From Papaver somniferum (lineage: Eukaryota; Streptophyta; Magnoliopsida; Ranunculales; Papaveraceae), in the NCBI RefSeq assembly GCF_003573695.1, contig NC_039365.1, forward strand, positions 130,163,466 through 130,227,465: DNA of 64,000 nt, read 5' to 3'. Shown piece by piece: positions 1-10,580 of the stretch. Under the pieces are notes generated by a model. It searched no databases. It worked only from the letters and a program-made list of their open reading frames with translations, and was not told where the DNA came from. The position numbers and the translations under genes were made by a program. The stretch's first letter is position 1. Every line of letters begins with the position of its first letter.

Positions 1-1
1 A

Positions 2-899
2 AATTCTAAGAAATTAGAATGTGAAATTCTTCGAAGAGATCTCTTTTTGTCGAAAAAGAAACTTGTTTAATCTGAAGTAAGGGTTAATTCTCAACCAAAG
101 AGTTTTGAAGAGAAAGAAGGTGTATATCTCTCACGAGAAAAACATCTTAAGGCTGATCTAGCCGGTGCTTTTGATAAAATCAAGACATTGGAAGAAGAAA
201 TTTTGGACCTTAAAAAGTTCAATGTTAGCTCAAACAATTTAACCTCAATGTTAGAAGCAAGTAGAAATCATCGTGATACACGAGGATTGGGATATAAGGG
301 AATAGATGCTTCAAATATTAACAAAGGGGTAAAATTTGTTAAAGCTACTAATTCTTCTCAACCAGAGGATTCCACTGATGACAAAAATGCTCATATTTCT
401 TGTAAAGAAGAAAAGTTTGTCAAGCCTAAGAATAGTGTTCAACCAGCAGTAATCAAAGAAGGCATTTCTGCTAATGTCAAGAAATCAACAACGTTGAACA
501 AAGAAGAAGAAGAAAACTTGTCGAGCTCCAATGCAAGAGAATCCACAAAAAGGTAACATCAAAACTCATACTTTGTATATTTATACTAAGCATTGTTATT
601 ATTGTGGTAATAAAGGACACTTGCAATGGGGATAAAAAGTTCGTAAGATGCAAGATGCACTTTCTTTTGTATCAAACGAATTGGCTAAGTTTTCTGCTCA
701 TAAGAACTCAGATCGTTAGTGTCCTAAGTTTAGGCAAAATAATTATTATAATGAAAGTTCAAATTTTGCATATCGCTCGACAAGGTTATCTCATAAAAGA
801 CCCGAATATAGAAAGAGAGATAACTTTGTAAATGCAAAGACAAGATCTGATGTTCCAAATTGGAGAAAGGGTGTTTCACAAAATAATCAAAAGGACAAT
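2..899 (+). pseudogene. Ty1/copia Gag, C-terminal part (copia A, 5' piece)
   Basis: Remnant of the C-terminal half of a copia-type Gag, which packages element RNA in cytoplasmic particles. Seen: from base 2 a lysine/glutamate-rich, coiled-coil-like stretch is open except for one in-frame stop near 89. It runs into the common plant polyprotein phrase RGLGYKGI, then an Asn/Ser/Lys-rich linker. The frame shifts near 552. A zinc-knuckle start follows at 594 (CYYCGNKGH), but TAA at 633-635 sits where the last Cys should be. A further frame continues to 899. The reading resumes at 10230, because a gypsy-type element has inserted at 899/900. The vocabulary resembles SIRE/Maximus-like polyproteins (inference). 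The N-terminus lies off-window. It is broken and not translatable as one protein. Confidence 0.75.
895..899. repeat. Target-site duplication, left (ACAAT)
   Basis: ACAAT precedes the 5' LTR here and follows the 3' LTR at 10225-10229. Removing 900-10229 rejoins the interrupted copia gag sequence. Confidence 0.9.
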
Positions 900-3441
900 T
901 GTTGATAGTGGTTTTTAGTTCAGGGTTAAGATTGTAAAACCTCGCATTTAATAGGCAGTCACTCTGCAAAAAGACAGAGCCATGTAAAAGTGATGAGTGT
1001 TCAACCTCTTCACTGGCGCATTTATTGAGCAACTCAATATTTCCTCTTGAAATTTATCCAGAATGGTGCATGTAGCAACAATCCCAGATATTCTGTAAAT
1101 TTTGGCAACTTTCCTGTGTTATTCAGTTAATATAAGTTTCTCTGAATGCTTTATGTGCTATGTTCCCCGGCTGAACCCTTAATATTGATATGGCATGACA
1201 ATTTGTGTTCATTCCCAGCAGAGTAGAACGAATTTCCAAGTATCAAGGCTAAGGTCCTTGCATAAAGTATTCAATCGGAAAGCATACTTCTCTCTGGCAA
1301 TGAACTCAAAGAACTCTGTGTCAATACATAGAATTCAATCAATTTTGTGAATAATTCACAAGATTCAGATATTATCCTGAATAATTTGCAAAAATTAGGG
1401 TTTTGCGCCATGCGCAGTATATTAGACCTTTCCTGTCGAAATTAAGCCTAGGCGAACTAGGCAATTAATCCTCCATGGATTAGCAGGTGAAAAATCCTAC
1501 CCATAATCAAAGGATAAGGAATAAAGGAGCCGCGGAATAAGAGCAACAACAAAAGGAGGTGTGGTCATGCCACAGGACAGCCGGCGCCACTTGCAAGTGG
1601 CCACACCCTATGCTGCTCGAACCGGCCCCTATTCCCGCTACACGCACATGAGTTGTGGCTATGCCCATACTTGTCGGCCCTATTTCCCATCGACCAATCA
1701 GGTCGCTTTAAATCCGCCACATGCACACTAGAAGTGTGGCCACACTCATACTTGGCCGACCCCTCTTTTAATCGATCAATCAAGTCGCTCTAAACCTGCC
1801 ACAGTATTAAAAGAGGCAAGATTGCGCCAGATGATCACAATGCCAAATTGGCTTTCCAAAAGTCGCGTCAATACGCTAATTGGCATGCCAAACGTGCCGT
1901 TCTGCTCCGACATGCCGAACGTGCCATGCCTCGCCAAAACGCTAATTGTCATGCCAAAAATGTCGAACGTGCCACTTTTTCACAGAACCATGCCGAACGT
2001 GGCAACGTACCATAAATAGCACGCCAACATGCTAACCCACCTCTTGTTATGGCCAAACGCCATAACATATTCCAATTAGGGTATTCCAAACACGGCTCTG
2101 CCTTGGTGGCATTGGTCGAAACCCTAATTTCCAGTTGCGGACCAATTACACCACTTTGGCCCCACAACATGCCACGAGCCATGTGGGACCCGCCAAACCC
2201 TAAAAATGGCGTCATTCTATAACCACCCATGGCCATACTTGTGCCTGTGGTTATTACCATGTTATGGCTTTCCATAATTCCTTTAATGTGGCCATGGCGC
2301 CGATTGCATAAGACGCCACTGTGCCGCGGCCATGCCACACGCGCTAATTAGGGTTTCGATATGCCAAACGCTAATTTAGCTAAAGTTTCCACGCCAACTA
2401 AGTCAGGTAATTCTCCTAAGGCCTTAAAGTTTGATTTAATAACAGGACCAATGTTGCCGGATCCATATTTGGGTCTAACACCAATATGCCAAAATAGCTG
2501 CCACGGCTACGCCAGGCGCCACTATGTCATTGGCATGCCACTATATGCCACTACACCATTGTGCTACCATCAGGTGCCAACAGAATGTGGCCATAATCAA
2601 TGGCCACCCTTTCTCATAAGTTACGATCTCAGACGTCCAAATTCGTCATAGAATTGACAGGCCTGTGGCAAGTTTTGGGCGACCAACCAAAACAAGCCAA
2701 ATATCATCACGTGTTATTCTCCTGTGGCAAGTATCCTGACTTTGACTTTCCACACATAGCAATCTGCTACACGTTTTCCACGAAAAACACTCGAGACATG
2801 AAACATGTCACAAACTGGGGGATGCTCATCAGGGTATTGGTCTGGCGGTTTACAGCATGCGGCGTCCAACACACCCACTATAAGAAAGTGTCAGAAAGCA
2901 GGGCAGTTAGTGGCGGTAAGAAGTAGTGGGTGTAAACTAACCAGTTTCCTACATGGTGGGAACGTGGTCTCTGGCATTTACACATAATCCCACTTCTCCA
3001 TTACTCAATCACTCCCACTTTCTACGAGATCAGGGTGCGTTCAATATGACTTGTATAAATAGGTTTTACCTATTTCCACAAAACAAAAAGTTTTGGTTAA
3101 CAACAACACAGAATACAGAAAACACCAAAGAACTAATAGTTTACATTCCGCAAGCCAGTTTTACATTCTGATACAAGTCATAAAATAGCCACACCTTCAG
3201 AATTAACCATTCTAGTCTCAACACCTTCTTTTCTTCCATCCCTAAGACCAACCCTTCTCCTTCACTTTGTGACCGAAGAAAGACTGGAACGTCCATTTCT
3301 TGGTTTAGGCCAGGATTGTACAGATTGATCTCTCGAATCTAAAGTACTCCCATGCAGTGAATTTGTGTAAGGTTTAGGCTCGTTTCTCATCAACACATCC
3401 AAATTTACCAAAACCGCAGAAACAGTTTTCACCCACAAACA
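900..3441 (+). repeat. 5' LTR of the first gypsy-type element
   Basis: 2542 bp, starting TGTTGATAG and ending CACAAACA. It aligns along its length with 7674-10224. Odd feature: 1840-2345 is built from short words around ATGCC, such as GCCGAACGTGCC and GCCAAACG, repeated many times. Short ORFs occur on both strands, but they appear in equivalent form in the other LTR and match no protein I know. A related, shorter solo LTR in opposite orientation sits inside both units of the tandem element at 44-54 kb. Confidence 0.85.
3054..3061 (+). promoter_or_regulatory. TATA box of the 5' LTR
   Basis: TATAAATA lies about 390 bp from the LTR 3' end. The other LTR has TATAAGTA at 9836-9843, so one box has a substitution. 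Promoter function is inferred from position and sequence. Confidence 0.5.
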
Positions 3442-3442
3442 A

Positions 3443-3460
3443 TTGGCGACCGCAGTGGGA
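3443..3460 (+). other. Primer-binding site
   Basis: TTGGCGACCGCAGTGGGA starts two bases after the 5' LTR end. The TGGCGAC start resembles tRNA-Arg-type sites known from Tat/Ogre elements. I cannot fix the tRNA from sequence alone. Confidence 0.6.
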
Positions 3461-3571
3461 GATTAAATCTCTTGATTGTAAATTCAATTCTCAATTTCAT
3501 TTCCATCCCAATTGGTCTTAGGACCAATTCAATCGTTAATTGAACCCCATTCAGTCAAAGATTCTTTCCAG

Positions 3572-4605
3572 ATGTATTCGGGCCATTCGAACCTTGCAGA
3601 AGCAATGAATAACTAGAAGCCAACTACCGTCAAAGACATGACAAAAATTCTAGAGGATATGGTTTCCAGCCAAGTCGATATTATTAGGCGGCAAAATGAG
3701 ATGCTTCGTATCCTGAAGAGTATAATAAGCCGATTATGGGAAGAAACAGCAAAGGATTATCCGAAGGATCCCGCCAATTTCAAGAGTAATACGAAGTATG
3801 TTAAATATTTGGCTAAAGCCTGTGCCTCTACCAATGAGGATGCTGACGAAGCACGTAGCCACATCATAAAGGAGCAGAAGAAGAGCGTCCAATTAGATTC
3901 TGCCAATACAGAGAGCCAGGACAATTTCACAAGACCGGGGGAGGATACTTTCCAGGTGCGCCACAACATCTACAAGACAAAGGTAAAGATCCTTCCTATG
4001 AAGCCTTGCTAGAAAAATTTTATCTCCAAACCCTCGCAGAAGTTCAAAGAATTGTCCAACAGTCCGCAACCATGACTGCTTTGTTGAAAAGAGAAGTACC
4101 TGAAGAGGGGGGAATCTACCAAGACTCTTGTGAAAACGAACACTGCGCCAATGAACAATATCCAGCTCATCCAGCATGTGTCGTCGTCGCTGACGCATGC
4201 CCCTCAAGAGAAATTACCTTTCAGCAATTACGGTAGAAGTAAACGGTCCACTCATGAATCAATGATCGCTCAAGCGTCAGTTCCGCCATCAAAGAGAGCT
4301 TCATGCCAAGGCCTGCAAGAATTTCCGCCACAAAAACTACTGATGCGGGAGAAGCCAGAATCCACGCTTCCCATTTCCTATCAGAAGAGTTATAGAGTTA
4401 CTGGAAATTTGGGTACAAGAGGGAGTAGACCAATTACCCCCGGTAGGGCGTCTACCAACTGAGCAGGAGATGATAGATTCAAGATATTGCCACTATCACA
4501 TGTTTATTCATCATCCTACCAACGAATGCAACGCTCTGAAGCGCATTATCCAAGAAAATATTGATTCAGGGGAATTACGCCTGGGGACTGGAGGTTCTCC
4601 GCCTT
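3572..4605 (+). pseudogene. Gag-like remnant of the first gypsy-type element
   Basis: The most plausible start is ATG at 3572, with an in-frame TAG at 3614-3616. The same frame is then open to 4012 (MTKILEDMVSSQVDIIRRQN...), helical and charged. It shifts frame about 3960-4010 (YEALLEKFYLQTLAEVQ), again near 4130, and again before 4450. The last frame holds the clearest family mark: CHYHMFIHHPTNEC at 4488-4529, a CX2HX4HX4C knuckle followed by NALKRIIQENIDSGEL. Tat-type Gag proteins carry a similar C-x2-H...H-x4-C arrangement before a 'LK..I...G.I' helix. The protein would bind element RNA. It is broken by at least one stop and three frameshifts and leads into no pol frame. Confidence 0.6.
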
Positions 4606-6460
4606 ACCGCGGATCGACATAGAGATGTTACAGAGACAATAAAGGATGACTGGGGACTTCTCGTGGCCAGGATTGCGTCACACAATAAACTCTGATTTGC
4701 AACCTGAAAATTCAGTTTTGTGGAGAGACCCCTAAGCGAATAGAGTATGTGGCCGTATCGGACGAGAGAAAAAAAGGAATGGCCAACACTAATGTACCAT
4801 CCGCAAGCGCAGTCAACACGTCCCACGGCGTTAATCCTCTACCACCAACACCAGCAGCACCGGGAGCATCCACTCTGACGTGACGCCTCTTATTACCAGA
4901 GCCAGAGCTTCCGTTACTCCTAATATTTCTTCGATCATGACGCATCCAATCATCACCAGGGCTGCCACCATTTCTTCGTCCGGACAAGAGACCGGAGGAG
5001 ACAGAGGAAGCCAACCTTCCCATTACCATTATCGATTTAATTGAGAGACAAGAAGTTCTTGCCAAAACTCAGACAAACATGGCCACAACTCAGAAGGAGC
5101 CTCTTCAACGTTTCGCTCCAGAAGTCGCTCCGGGGGCCGCTTCAACGTTTCGCTCTGGGAGCGGCTCCGCTTTAACGTTTCGCTCCAAAAACCGCTTCAA
5201 CGTTCTCTCCAGAAGTCGTCACTCCTCCCTGCCAAGAATCGTGCTGTAGCCGCCACACTCCTCCCTGTCAAGGATCGTGATCACAGCCAGCTAAGGTTCG
5301 TAGTTGTGGCCACTTTTTGATCCATCTCTCCAAAGCTCGTGGTCGTGGATAGTTTACTCGCCTACGCATCCAGCCAATCCCTTTGCATCCATGGACGCCC
5401 ATGCAATTCCGTCCAACCTATTTTGGTTCCCACGATAATGTAGTCTCTTCTGCTGCCAAGAACTGTTGATGTTCGTTTGTTGATACCAGCCAGAGCTTTA
5501 CCATCAACAATCATTACAAAGGTAATCCATAATTCTCCATATTTTAGTTTCACATGGAAGAAGTAATGGAGTCACCAGTATGGATGCAAGATGATATATT
5601 TATCATGGTCAACTCACCGACCATACAAGATAAAAACATGTAAACCAAACTTGGGGACTAAGGCTCTACAGGGAATCCCTTCACTGTCAAAGCTCAGGAG
5701 ACACGGTCAACCCAAAAGTCATATCCACGACAAGGTCATTTACTCTTCGAAGGTGTAACGTAAGGATATCATCACCTCCCCATCCAGAAGGCGCATGAAA
5801 CACCTTACGAGGACCACGACGGATCCTAAGCCTACCCATAGAAAACAACTTCAGTAACCGAAGAGAGGTGCGACTGGGGACTGCTCATCGCGGCCCATTC
5901 CCGACAACAATCAAGCATTCATGGGATAACTCCAGAGATGCGGCTGAAACATTTTTCTTTAAAAGACAGAGGGATCCACGATTAACGACATAACTCTCTC
6001 ACTTCTACCTCTTCGTTATTCAGAATGTTTCGTCCATGTGATGTTCCAAGCATCCCAGCATCACATCCAGGAGAGTACAATAAGCTTGTATCAAATCCCA
6101 TAGGCGTGGATTCAAGGCGATGAAATTAAAGTAGGCTACACCTGGGGACTGAAGCCTCCTTCAGGTTTAGAAGTTTAAACTCAGTCACCACCGTACCAGT
6201 GAATGCAGTAGAAGCACATCTTCCGCGAGAAAATAGGCTCAGGATAATTACACATGGGGACTACCATCATGGGATGCCTTCACTTCCCTCAGCCAGGTTA
6301 TTTATGATTTCAACATTATCACTGTCGAAGCTTTACGAGCCGCAGGAATTTCTCAACATGAAGCCGTACACGTGCATCAAAGACTCCAAAAGCACGCCAC
6401 AGAGATACATTCACATATCCGGTCACACCACCGGATCTAACAGAAGTGTAACTGGGGACT
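4581..6460 (+). repeat. Dispersed polypurine-like motif (c/t)TGGGGACT
   Basis: The 9-mer CTGGGGACT or a one-base variant occurs at 4581, 4650, 5651, 5874, 6142, 6254 and 6452, and as CAGGGGACT at 7662, where it forms the polypurine tract next to the 3' LTR. Two copies (5874, 6452) continue as ...GCTCATC. The intervening 4.6-7.3 kb holds no frame I recognise. Origin is unknown; repeated duplication of the 3' priming region is one possibility. Confidence 0.6.
5101..5215 (+). repeat. Minisatellite, CTTCAACGTTTCGCTCC units
   Basis: Four imperfect copies of a 17-base core at about 5103, 5139, 5170 and 5195, spaced 25-36 bases apart with AGAAGTCG/CCGCTTC joints. Non-coding. Confidence 0.7.
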
Positions 6461-7313
6461 GCTCATCACATTCCATACAATAGTCCAAGATTCAGAAGAT
6501 GGTTCAAAGGATGTCGCTTGGAACGAAGTCCTTGAAGACTTGATAGCAGCACATCGGCAACAAAACGCCTCTCAACTCATCTATTTCACCAGTGGCTCCG
6601 GAAGATTTCGACCATACAAGCATCCACAGCGGATCATCATCGCAATCAGAAAGTCCAGGCACCAAATAACCTAAAGTCAAGGATGGACCAACAACGCAAC
6701 CACAATCTCCAAGATTATCCCTAACATGATCATTGCCGAGCATATATTTCGTACATCCATCCCAAGAGTGCAATGGAGTTTGGTAAATTTTGAAATCCAC
6801 TGGAGAGGTTAGATACTCATTCTTCTGGAGTCAGAACCTTATTACACATTCTGGAGAAGATCGATGGTACTGTTGGGTGGCTACATGCGCAAAATAGGAG
6901 ATAACACCTACCTTGAGTTCTCCTGGATCACCTTGATGCTGATTATAACTATTGGAGATTGCTTTGATATCGTTAAATGATCGCTCCACCACCGCTAAAA
7001 AATGAAGAAGAGGATCCAGACGCTGTAGACGAAAGCATGAGACGGACGAGCATCAAAAACAGAAGAGGGTCGATACCCCTTTTCATACGAACGGAGTTTC
7101 TAGAGTTTGAACATAAGAAGGATTCCTTCTTGCTCCATGAAAGGGAATAGATGACTGGGTGCACCACACTCATGTTTCATAGTTGAACAAGCAGCGCATG
7201 AAGATCTCCGCTCCACGACCTAACTAGCAGCGTGCCAAGATCACCAGCCACTTAGACTTGTAACTCTCCACAACACCAACATCCTGTGGCCAAACTAGAA
7301 GTGCGCCAATGCC

Positions 7314-7500
7314 TTGAAGTTGAGCCAGTGCCATCATCACCGCTCCGTAGCCCAAGCCAGCAGTGCCATCATTACCGATCTGTGGCTGAAGTTGCAGCGC
7401 AATCATCACCGTTCCATGGCTGAAGTTGCAGCGTCAGCATCAGCACTCTGTGACCAAAGTTGCAACGCCAACGCCAGCACTTTGTGGCCAAGCCGGAAAT
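7314..7500 (+). repeat. Degenerate tandem repeat, ATCATCACCG..GTGGCTGAAGTTGCAGC
   Basis: Units of roughly 35-45 bases repeat the words ATCATCACCG(T/C)TCC, GTGGC(T/C)GAAGTTGCAGC and CAGCACT(C/T)TGTG about five times. The array lies in the coding-free 3' half of the element. Small ORFs on either strand are by-products of the repeat. Confidence 0.55.
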
Positions 7501-7660
7501 ACGCCAAGACACCAACACAAGGATCATAGACTACCCATGTCTCCTGCCAAAGGTTAGTCGAATATTCCTGGCAATCTTTTCATGTCTCGTCCTTTCGATT
7601 TTACCCTTGTCTGTCACCATCTCATGCTTACCCCGCAACAATGCCATTGTTACGTGCTAA

Positions 7661-7673
7661 GCAGGGGACTTAA
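7661..7673 (+). other. Polypurine tract of the first gypsy-type element
   Basis: GCAGGGGACTTAA directly precedes the 3' LTR. It would prime plus-strand DNA synthesis. It is short and interrupted by pyrimidines. Confidence 0.55.
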
Positions 7674-10224
7674 TGTTGATGGTGGTTTTTAGTTCAGGGT
7701 TAAGATTGTAAAACCTCGCATTTAATAGGCAGTAACTCTGCAAAAAGACAAAGCCATGTAAAAGTGATGAGTGTTCAACCACTTCACTGGCGCATTTATT
7801 GAGCAACTCAATATTTCCTCATGAAATTTATCCAGAATGGTGCATGTAGCAACAATCCCAGATATTCTGTAAATTTTGGCACCTTGCCTGTGTTATTCAG
7901 TTAATATAAGTTTCTCTGAATGCTTTGTGTGCTATGTTCCCCTGCTAAGCCCTTAATATTGATATGGCATGACAATTTGTGTTCACTCGCAGCAGAGTAT
8001 AACGAATTTCCAAGTATCAAGGCTAAGGTCCTTGCATAAGTATTCAATTGAAAAGCATATTTCTCTATGGAAATGAAATCAAAGAACTCTGTGTCAACAC
8101 ATAGAATTCAATCAATTTTGTGATAATTCACAAGATTCGGATATTACCCTGACTAATTTGCACAAATTAGGGTTTTGCACCCTGCGTAGTATATTATACC
8201 TTGCATGTCGAAATTAAGCCTATGCGAACTAGGCAATTAATCCTCCATGGATTAGCAGGTGCAAAATCCTACCCACAATCAGAAAACAAGGAATAAAGGA
8301 GCCGCGTAATAGGAGCAGCAACAAAAGGAGGTGTGGCCATGACACAGGACAGCCGGCGCCACTTGCAATTGGCCACACCCCATGCTGCTCGAACCGGCCC
8401 CTATTCCCGCCACACACACATGAGTTGTGGCTATGCCCATACTTGCCGGCCCTATTTCCCATTGACCAATCAGGTCATTTTAAATCCGCCACATGCGCAG
8501 TAGAAGTGTGGCCACACTCATACTTGGTCGGCCCCTCTTTTAGTCGACCAATCAGGTCGCTCTAAACCTTCCATAGTATTAAAAGAGACAAGGTTGCGCC
8601 AGATGATCACAATTCCAAATTGGCTTTCCAAAAGTTGCGCCAATACGTTAATTGGCATGCCAAACGTGCCGTTCCGCTCCGACATGCTAGTGACATGCCG
8701 AACGTGCCATGCCTCGCCAAAACGCTAATTGTCATGCCAAAAATGTCGAACGTGCCACTTTGCCACAAAAGCATGCCGAACACGGCAAGGTACCATAAAT
8801 AGCGCGCCGACATGCTAACCCACCTCTTGTTATGGACAAACGTCGTAACATATTCCAATTAGGGTATTCCAAACACGGCTCTTCCTTGGTGGCATTGGTC
8901 GAAACCCTAATTTCCAGTTGCGTCCCAATTACGCCACTTTGGCCCCATAACATGCCACGAGCCATGTGGGACCCGCCAAACCCTAAAAATGGCGCCATTC
9001 TATAACCACCCATGGCCATCCTTGTGCCTGTGGTTATTCCCATGTTATGTCTTGCCATAATTCCTTTAATGTGGCCATGGCGCCGATTGCATAAGACGCC
9101 ACCGTGTCGCGGCCATGCCGCACGCGCTAATTAGGGTTTCGATATGCCAAACCCTAATTTAGCTAAAGTTTCCACGCCAACTAAGTCAGGTAATTCTCCT
9201 AAGGCCTTAAAGTTTGATTTACTAACATGGTCAATGTTGCCGGAGCCATATTTGAGTCTAACACCAATATGCCAAAATAGCTTCCACGGCTACGCCAGGC
9301 GCCACTATGCCATTGGCATGCCACTATATGCCACTACGCCATTGTGCTACTATCAGGTGCCAAGAGAATGTGGCCATAATCAATGGTCACCCTTTCTCAT
9401 GAGTTACGATCTCAGCCGTCCAAATTCGCCATAGAATTGATAGGCTTGTGGCAAGTTTTGGGCGACCAACCAAAACAAGCCAAATAGCATCACGTGCTAT
9501 TCTCCTGTGGCAAGTATCCTGACTTTGACTTGCCACACATAGCAATCTGCTACACATTTTCCACGAAAACACTCGAGACATGAAACATGTCACAAACTGG
9601 GGGATGCTCATCAGGGTATTGGTCTGGCGGTTTACAGCGTGCGGCGTGCAACACACCCATTATAAGAAAGTGTCAGAAAGAAGGGCAGTTAGTGGCGGTA
9701 AGAAGTAGTGGGTGTAAACTAACCAGTTTCCTACATGGTGGGAACGTGGTCTCTGGCGTTTACATATAATCCCACTTCTCCATTACTCAATCACTCCCAC
9801 TTTCTACGAGATCAGGGTGCGTTCAATATGACTTGTATAAGTAGGTTTTAGCTATTTCCACAAAACAAAAAGTTTTGGTTAACATCAACACAGAATACAG
9901 AAAACACCAAAGAACTGATAGCATACATTCCACAAGACAGTTCCACATTCTGATACAAGTCATAAAATAGGCACACCTTTAGAATTAACCATTCTGGTCT
10001 CAACACCTTCTTCGCTTCCCTCCCTAAGACCAACCCTTCTCCTTTACTTTGTGACTGAAGAAAGACTGGAACGGCCATTTCTTGGTTTAGGCCAGGATTG
10101 TACAGATTGATCTCTCGAATCTAAAGTACTCCCGTGCAGCGAATTTGTTTAAGGTTTATGCTCGTTTCTCATCAGCACATCCAAATTTACCAAAACCGGC
10201 AGAAACAGTTTTCACTCACAAACA
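7674..10224 (+). repeat. 3' LTR of the first gypsy-type element
   Basis: 2551 bp, matching 900-3441 with scattered substitutions and small indels (a few percent by eye). It ends CACAAACA and is followed by the ACAAT duplication. The TATA-like site is at 9836-9843. Confidence 0.85.
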
Positions 10225-10580
10225 ACAATGATCCTAATGGTATGAAGGAGAACTCTGCTCTTGCGAAACCCAACTCTAAATGGGTCCTGAAGTCTTCCAT
10301 AGCCAAGAAGTGACCAAAATTTAGTCACAAGAATGACTTTCAGCTGTTAATTGTTGGTGACAATAATTACAAGAGTCTTCTTGAAAGACTAAAGAAAGAC
10401 ATCATGTCTGAAATCTCTTGTACTAGTGAACGTTGTGATAATGACACTCTTCATCACAAGTCAAAGAAGAAAAACAAGAGATGGAACAAGAGAAAACAAA
10501 CCAAGCAAGAGGTCAAGAATGATGATTCTGTCTTAGTCACTCATGACGAACAAGACAAGGATCAACTCAACACAACCTAG
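10225..10580 (+). pseudogene. Ty1/copia Gag, terminal part (copia A, 3' piece)
   Basis: Continuation of the gag remnant at 2-899 once the gypsy-type element and one target duplication are removed. The frame reads DPNGMKENSALAKPNSKWVLKSS, meets an in-frame TGA near 10310, and continues through a Lys/Arg-rich tail (SKKKNKRWNKRKQTK) to QLNTT and TAG at 10578. Autonomous copia polyproteins run from such a point into the protease; here I find no protease D-S/T-G motif and no integrase or RT downstream. The end of gag therefore seems to be the end of coding, as in copia E on the other strand. Confidence 0.65.

Larger units (their letters stand above)
900..10224 (+). mobile_element. Complete Ty3/gypsy-type LTR element with 2.5-kb LTRs, non-autonomous (Tat/Ogre-like)
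   Basis: Seen: two long direct repeats (900-3441 and 7674-10224) start TGTTGAT and end CACAAACA. Perfect 5-bp target duplications ACAAT flank them at 895-899 and 10225-10229. The interior is 4.2 kb. A primer-site-like sequence follows the 5' LTR directly and a purine tract precedes the 3' LTR. The only protein remnant is a gag-like region ending in a CX2HX4HX4C knuckle. I see no protease, reverse transcriptase, RNase H or integrase, so it would depend on a helper. Known: long LTRs with a coding-poor interior describe LARD-type elements. The primer-site form and knuckle point to the Tat/Ogre side of Ty3/gypsy (inference). The LTRs differ by a few percent by eye. It inserted into the gag of copia A. 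Confidence 0.85.

Noticed and set aside
1949..2338. 129-codon minus-strand frame, with a 108-codon relative at 8732-9058
   Set aside because: Inside the two LTRs of the same element; similarity follows from LTR homology. Composition reflects the ATGCC word repeats.
4712..5065. 117-codon minus-strand frame
   Set aside because: Antisense to the degenerate interior of the first gypsy-type element, low-complexity Gly/Ser/Arg composition, no motif.
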